From Putridiphycobacter roseus (GTDB taxonomy: Bacteria > Bacteroidota > Bacteroidia > Flavobacteriales_D > Crocinitomicaceae): 64,000 nt of DNA. Made by a program: the position numbers and the translations under genes. Below the pieces are notes generated by a model. That model was given only the letters and a program-made list of their open reading frames with translations. It was not told where the DNA came from and ran no database searches. Each line of letters begins with the position of its first letter. Position 1 is the stretch's first letter. Below are positions 59,411-64,000 of this stretch, piece after piece. The stretch lies in the NCBI RefSeq assembly GCF_003234935.1, contig NZ_QKSB01000014.1, positions 1-64,000 on the forward strand. Reading direction: 5' to 3'.

Positions 59411-60784
59411 TTAATATTTTAAGATACCTTTTGCATGTAAAAGTGCAGTAACGGCTCTACGTTGTTGAAAAAGGGAGTTTTGTAATTTGAAATTGGCTTG
59501 TTCCAAATCTTTTAATGCGTCTAGTACGACGTTAATGGGGATTAAATTATTTTTGTATTGCTCCCGACTCATTAAATAGGTCTCTTCAGCAAGTTCAATT
59601 TCTTTGTGTACAATTTGTGCATTTTGAATTGCTGCCTTGTAGTCTAATTCTGATTTGATAATACTAAGATCAACCATTTCTGTAGCTTCTGTTATTTGGT
59701 CTTTATATTTATCACTCTCAATTTGTACTTTTTTATTGGTTAAACGTGTTTGATTGCCGTCAAATACATTCCATTTTGCGCCAACTCCTACATACCAAAT
59801 CGGATCTAATAAGGATAAATCTTTTTCTATAAACTCATAATGGCCCTGAAGTGCCACTTTAGGAATAAAATTACTTTTTACCATTTTCGATTTAAACTGT
59901 AAGGCTTGGTCTACTTCTTCTAAAGCTTTTATTTCATTTCTTTTTTCCGTGTTGGATATGGTGTCGTTTCCAATTAAATCTAACTTAGGGTGAAGTAAAG
60001 CCAAAGTTTCTTTCTTTTCACCTGTTAGCTGATGGAGTACTTCTACTAACAAGGTTTTGTTTTGTTCGAAAGCCAAAAATTTACCCGCCATTTGTAATTG
60101 TGCTAGTTCAATTTTCTTTAAGTCTATTGGGGTAGCTAAACCATTTTCAATGGCTTTGGTGACAAATTTTGTTTGCTCTTTTAAATAATCTTCTGTGGTG
60201 GTTAGTGCCGATTTAGAAGCATAAACCAAGGCAAGTTGGTCATAGGTCTCTATGATTTTTAAGGCTACCTTATCTTGTTCCGCTAAACTTAAATAGTTCA
60301 TGGAAGCTGCTTTGTGTTGACTGGCTTTAACGCCATTCTTAACCGCAAATCCACTAAACAATACCCAGTTTAAATCGACGGATGATTTTAAAATGTTTTT
60401 ATTTTGAAGGTTTTGTGCTTCTGTTAATGGTACACCTGCAGGTAATGGGGTGTTAAAGGGAATACCAATCGCTTCTTTGATGAGTAGTTTCTGGGTGGAC
60501 ATTAAAAGGTTTTGGGTGTTTTCATCAAAAGTGATGTCATCATTCAGTCGGGTGTAACTGCCATTTAAAGTCACCTTGGGAAGGTAAACGGCTTTGGCCA
60601 TTTTTTCATCCGTATTTGCAAGGTCTGCATCTAATTGATAACGCTTAACTTGATGGTTTTTAGACAGGCCTTTCTGAATTAAATCTTGCAGAATTGGGTC
60701 GAGCTGTTGGGCGTTTGAATGGAAATTAATAAAGCAAGCAATGGCCATGATAAGTATGCCGAGTCTTGAACGGAGTAAGTGCAT
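59411..60784 (-). CDS. TolC family outer-membrane channel
   Basis: 457 residues from Met at 60784 (signal peptide LGILIMAIACFINFHSNA then Q). Two homologous halves of long helices and strands: AVYLPKVTLNGSYTRLNDD in the first half and KSNFIPKVALQGHYEFIEKD in the second, plus WNVFDGNQTRL before the second helical hairpin, as in TolC/OEP. First gene of the efflux operon. A candidate Crp/Fnr box (60838-60853) lies about 55 bases upstream. Confidence 0.9.
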   Translation of the reverse strand: MHLLRSRLGILIMAIACFINFHSNAQQLDPILQDLIQKGLSKNHQVKRYQLDADLANTDEKMAKAVYLPKVTLNGSYTRLNDDITFDENTQNLLMSTQKLLIKEAIGIPFNTPLPAGVPLTEAQNLQNKNILKSSVDLNWVLFSGFAVKNGVKASQHKAASMNYLSLAEQDKVALKIIETYDQLALVYASKSALTTTEDYLKEQTKFVTKAIENGLATPIDLKKIELAQLQMAGKFLAFEQNKTLLVEVLHQLTGEKKETLALLHPKLDLIGNDTISNTEKRNEIKALEEVDQALQFKSKMVKSNFIPKVALQGHYEFIEKDLSLLDPIWYVGVGAKWNVFDGNQTRLTNKKVQIESDKYKDQITEATEMVDLSIIKSELDYKAAIQNAQIVHKEIELAEETYLMSREQYKNNLIPINVVLDALKDLEQANFKLQNSLFQQRRAVTALLHAKGILKY

Positions 60785-60837
60785 TTTGATTGGTTTTAAA
60801 TTACAATGCAAAGTTGCGCATGTATTTACACCAATCC

Positions 60838-60853
60838 TTTGACCTAAATCAAA
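60838..60853. promoter_or_regulatory. FNR-like box upstream of efflux operon
   Basis: TTTGACCTAAATCAAA, i.e. TTGAC-N4-ATCAA, matching the FNR consensus (TTGAT-N4-ATCAA) at all but one position. It lies between the efflux operon start and the end of a Crp/Fnr regulator gene, so that regulator is the obvious candidate to bind it. Confidence 0.6.
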
Positions 60854-60871
60854 AAGTGAAAAAAATTGATT

Positions 60872-61438
60872 TTAAGAAAGTTCCGATCTCCTTAACCTAC
60901 TTAATGTTTCTTGGGTCATTCCTAAATAGGAAGCAATCTGTCCCAAAGGGGCACGGTAAGAAATGTCCGGGAATTCAGTCAGCATGTAATCATAACGCTC
61001 TCGCGCAGTTTGAAATTGAATGGCGTTTAGTTTATGGACAAACTTTGAAAGAATTTCAATGGTTAATAAACGGATGGCAGTCTCCATTTTTCGATACTTC
61101 GTAATTAATAATTCTAAGTTTTCTTTGGTAATGGTATAAACAATGCTGTCTTCTATTACTTCTAAGTAATAAAAACTCGGGGTTTGTTGAAAAAAACTAT
61201 CGGCACTTGCCATAAAATTACCGGCTCCAAAAAACCATTGGGTGACTTCTTTGCCATCTTTCTTCAGGTAATAACTTCTCCCAATTCCCTTTTCAACAAA
61301 ATATAACTTGTTACTTACATGCCCTTCCCTAATTAAAATTTGATTCTTTTTAATATGCTCTTTTTCAAAATGCGCCAAAATATCTTTTAATTCAGTTGCT
61401 GTGAAAGGAAGTAAGTTTTGAAAATAAGCAGCAATCAT
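60872..61438 (-). CDS. Crp/Fnr family transcription regulator
   Basis: 188 residues. N-terminal cyclic-nucleotide-binding-type beta-barrel (HIKKNQILIREGHVSNKLYF, VEKGIGRSYYLKKDGKEVTQ, WFFGAGNFMAS), a dimerisation helix (~115-150), and a shortened C-terminal helix-turn-helix (APLGQIASYLGMTQETLSRL). The FNR cysteine cluster is absent, so oxygen is not sensed by an iron-sulphur cluster. It precedes the TolC operon (same strand), whose upstream region contains an FNR-like box. Confidence 0.85.
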   Translation of the reverse strand: MIAAYFQNLLPFTATELKDILAHFEKEHIKKNQILIREGHVSNKLYFVEKGIGRSYYLKKDGKEVTQWFFGAGNFMASADSFFQQTPSFYYLEVIEDSIVYTITKENLELLITKYRKMETAIRLLTIEILSKFVHKLNAIQFQTARERYDYMLTEFPDISYRAPLGQIASYLGMTQETLSRLRRSELS

Positions 61439-61588
61439 AGGGTTACATTAGTTGTTTGGTAGGAGACAAGTATATCAGTTCCTTTAATATTTAACGCGCG
61501 GTTCAAAGATAAAAATAAAGTTTATTTAATGTGCTAATTCCTCTTTATTACCTAATTATAAAAGCGATTTTAATAAAAGTTATAGGCA

Positions 61589-63157
61589 TCAACTTAAGCT
61601 ACTTTTATAGGGTATTTGGTCCATAGCATGCTCGGCAATCGCTGTGATGGATAAGGATGGATTTACGCCTGGATTAGCAGAGATCATTGCCCCATCAATA
61701 ACGTATAAATTCGGGTAACCAAATACTTTATTGTTTTTATCTATTACGCCTTGTTCTCTATCTGCTCCCATTACCGCACCTCCCAAAACATGTGCTGTGG
61801 ATGGAATGCCTGCCAAGGTCTCTAATGCAAAGGAGGTACTTACTCCATTAATTGCTTTACTGTAGGCTTTGACCAATTGTACCGATTCTTTTATAAATGG
61901 TGTTGGCTTTTTACCTGAACTTACTGTTGACCCCATGCCACCAAAAATATTACGCTTAAATTTTAATGTACTATCTAAAGTTTGCATAAATAAAAGGACC
62001 ACTGTTTTTTTTGCCCAACTGTTGACAAAATATATTTTAAAGTATTTAATTGGTGAACGAAATAGGGCAAGACAAATTTTTCCTAGACGAACCAATACAT
62101 TTTTACCGGTGACATAGGGGAGGTGCAATAATTTCCAAGCGTTTGATCCCTCGGCATAACGTACAATTTCTAAGTGACTATTTTTATCGGTATCTAAAAT
62201 ACTGCCAATGGCCACACCTTTTGAATAATTTTTGTCTTTGTCAAGACTTGATACCGAGACCAAGGTTTCATTGTTAGTTCTAATGTCTTCTCCTAATCTG
62301 TCAGACAATAAGGGTAATGAACTTGTTTTTAACTTAAGTAAAAGTTTGACTGTGCCTAAAACTCCTCCCGAAAATATAACGTTTTTACTCCTGATTTTTT
62401 GTTTTTTCTTCCAAATACCAGTACTCGATTTAATAGCGACTTCATACCCTTTTTCACCATTTTCAGCTGCTATTGGTTTAACAGCATAGACTTCTTGTTC
62501 GGCTATTATTTTGGCACCATACTTTTGGGCCAAATACAAGTAATTTTTATCTAAGGTGTTTTTTGAATTATTTCGACAACCAGTCATACAAGCCCCACAA
62601 AAGTTGCAACCTGTTCTTTCTGGTCCTTCTCCATTAAAATAAGGGTCGGGTTTAGTAATGTTTGCTTCCCCAAAATAAACTGCCACCTTGGTTGCATCAA
62701 ATTTATCGCCTAACTTTAAAGTTTCGGCTACCTTTTGAAGCCCAATATCTCCATCAAATAATTTGGGGTTTTTGTTGGCGCCTAACATTTTTAAAGCTGT
62801 TTGATAGTAAGGGGCTAAATCCTTTTCCCAGTCCCCAAGATTACCCCAACTACCTGTTTTAAAAAATGCTGCTTTGGGAATGGGTAGGGTATTGGCATAC
62901 ACTAATGAGCCACCACCAACCCCTGTTCCAGAAAGTATAGCGACATGTTTGAATATCGATAGTTTCATGATACCAAAAAACCGCAGTCTTGGAATCCATA
63001 GCCACTTTCTGAAATTCCAGTTGGTTTTAGGAAAATCTTTGGCTTGGTACCATTTTCCTTTTTCAACTACAAGTACTTTATAGCCTTTTTGAGATAATCT
63101 TAATGCGCTGACCGAGCCACCAAAACCACTGCCTATTATAATGTAATCGTATGTCAT
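61589..63157 (-). CDS. GMC-type flavoprotein oxidoreductase (cholesterol-oxidase-like)
   Basis: 522 residues. FAD-binding GSGFGGSVSALRLSQKGYKV (~9-28), GTGVGGGSLVYANTL (~77-91) and a C-terminal His region (STAHVLGGAVMGADR; NPSLSITAIAEH), typical of the GMC family. A Cys-rich CNFCGACMTGC (~184-194) is inserted, resembling an iron-sulphur or metal site in the cholesterol-oxidase-like subgroup of Bacteroidota. Oxidises an alcohol, perhaps a sterol-like or polyol substrate. Monocistronic. Confidence 0.8.
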   Translation of the reverse strand: MTYDYIIIGSGFGGSVSALRLSQKGYKVLVVEKGKWYQAKDFPKTNWNFRKWLWIPRLRFFGIMKLSIFKHVAILSGTGVGGGSLVYANTLPIPKAAFFKTGSWGNLGDWEKDLAPYYQTALKMLGANKNPKLFDGDIGLQKVAETLKLGDKFDATKVAVYFGEANITKPDPYFNGEGPERTGCNFCGACMTGCRNNSKNTLDKNYLYLAQKYGAKIIAEQEVYAVKPIAAENGEKGYEVAIKSSTGIWKKKQKIRSKNVIFSGGVLGTVKLLLKLKTSSLPLLSDRLGEDIRTNNETLVSVSSLDKDKNYSKGVAIGSILDTDKNSHLEIVRYAEGSNAWKLLHLPYVTGKNVLVRLGKICLALFRSPIKYFKIYFVNSWAKKTVVLLFMQTLDSTLKFKRNIFGGMGSTVSSGKKPTPFIKESVQLVKAYSKAINGVSTSFALETLAGIPSTAHVLGGAVMGADREQGVIDKNNKVFGYPNLYVIDGAMISANPGVNPSLSITAIAEHAMDQIPYKSSLS

Positions 63158-63303
63158 TTTTTTAGATAATCAAGTAAGGGATTTATACCAGCTATAAATT
63201 AATTATTGCTTGGTGGTTCTAATATAATCATTCCCAACTTGGAAAGAACAAGCTGTACCTAGAAATATATGTCCTTACTTTTTTGGGGGACTTGGTCTTT
63301 GGT

Positions 63304-63993
63304 TTAACAACTCGTAAAAATACTTAAACCTGCCATTTTTACTAATTCATTTCTTGCTGCAAAACTAGATAGGTAAATAGCTGGGGCAGCGTAGGAATAC
63401 TTGTTTGACGTTTCTATCAATAAGTCTAACTTTTGATCATTGTCCAAGTCTCCCATAAATAATATTCGTATACCTGCTTCCTGAAAAAATAAAGTAGAGA
63501 CTAATAGTGTGGTATGCATGGTCTTTCCGTCCAGTATTTCGGCTAGGTATAGTTTATAATGCGTTGTACCATCCCAACCTGCTATTAAGGAGTCTTGTTT
63601 TCCTTCAGCGCGCAATTCATAGGTCTTACCTTCAAATTCAAAACGTTGCTTTTCTCCAACCATTATTTCACGCTTTGCCATATATGGTGTAGTTAAACTA
63701 GCCGTTTTTAAATAATCTGGTCCGTGCATGATGGCTAATAATCCTTCGCTTTCCGCTAGGTCGATTTGGACGCCTGTTTTTTCCGTACTGTCTTCGTCCA
63801 CCACGGCATCAAAAACAATACTTTTTATAGGACTGACTTGTTTTAATATTGCGGTAACACTGTCTAATTGGTATAAACCTAACCAGCTCATTTTTTCTAA
63901 GTTGGCAGGTGACTCTGCTTCATGTGTCAAGCCTAGCCTAACTATTTTTACGGCTGTAGGTGTTGCCGTCTCAAAATCGAGTGGATATGCCAT
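63304..63993 (-). CDS. Hypothetical protein, probably continuing past the window
   Basis: 229 residues to the Met at 63993, but the frame is open to the end of the window (six bases further), so the true start is probably outside. No signal peptide is visible in the part present, which fits a missing N-terminus. The C-terminal half is beta-rich with IRILFMGDLDNDQKLDLLIE, an FG-GAP/EF-like calcium loop (DLDNDQKLD), suggesting a secreted, calcium-binding repeat. Function unknown. Confidence 0.5.
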   Translation of the reverse strand: MAYPLDFETATPTAVKIVRLGLTHEAESPANLEKMSWLGLYQLDSVTAILKQVSPIKSIVFDAVVDEDSTEKTGVQIDLAESEGLLAIMHGPDYLKTASLTTPYMAKREIMVGEKQRFEFEGKTYELRAEGKQDSLIAGWDGTTHYKLYLAEILDGKTMHTTLLVSTLFFQEAGIRILFMGDLDNDQKLDLLIETSNKYSYAAPAIYLSSFAARNELVKMAGLSIFTSC

Positions 63994-64000
63994 AAATGCT

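Noticed and set aside
1..64000. CRISPR arrays, tRNA or rRNA genes
   Set aside because: No regularly spaced short repeats and no recognisable tRNA or rRNA sequence were seen; the repeated intergenic sites here are few, structured and separated by genes.

Overview
The window is AT-rich DNA from a Bacteroidota bacterium, most likely of the order Flavobacteriales. The evidence is several secreted proteins with a C-terminal type IX secretion (T9SS type A) sorting domain, many short lipoproteins, start codons without clear Shine-Dalgarno sequences, a cydAB pair with a short Q-loop, Bacteroidota-type small proteins, and -7-like elements of the form TAnnTTTG. No rRNA, tRNA, CRISPR or intact insertion sequence was recognised.

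Layout. (1) About 1-9242 is an accessory array read on the minus strand. It carries an outer-membrane-like protein, a NAD-kinase-like/SPFH pair, a DUF4238 protein, two paralogous beta-barrel-like proteins, lipoproteins, and a degenerate tyrosine recombinase fused to a HEPN-like domain. It lies between two copies of a ~215-base repeat (74-284 and 9022-9242). (2) 9.5-23.4 kb is ordinary chromosome: an ArsO-like flavoprotein, OsmC, cytochrome bd oxidase (cydAB), a MORN-like repeat protein, T9SS and other secreted proteins, and a one-protein hybrid two-component regulator. (3) About 23.43-42.28 kb is a second accessory array, again read on the minus strand, ending exactly at the 3' end of rlmF. 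It holds a serine hydrolase, a caspase-like protein, lipoproteins, T9SS proteins, an AbiA-like reverse transcriptase, a three-gene membrane/NTPase-like/TPR cassette, a PD-(D/E)XK nuclease-like protein and a HEPN protein. (4) 42.4-64 kb is chromosome: rlmF, an aromatic amino acid hydroxylase, SDR enzymes, a TetR-controlled operon, a murein-endopeptidase-like operon, a lipocalin/DUF3703 group, a TolC-HlyD-ABC permease efflux operon with a Crp/Fnr regulator, and a GMC oxidoreductase.

Main result. Both accessory arrays look like integron gene-cassette arrays without a recognisable integrase. Genes are separated by attC-like imperfect palindromes (family A with a conserved TTCGTACCTT loop; family B with an ACGGTG motif beside the core). 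The start of several cassettes is the reverse complement of the R'' core at its own 3' end (perfect over 9-10 nt in three cases, 11 of 13 in a fourth), as expected for excisable cassettes. In the second array the attI-like sequence, a -7-like promoter element and the last ~27 codons of rlmF have been copied as a unit and reinserted between cassettes. This looks like a mobile promoter/attI cassette. Several cassette genes resemble phage-defence components, although none is tested here.
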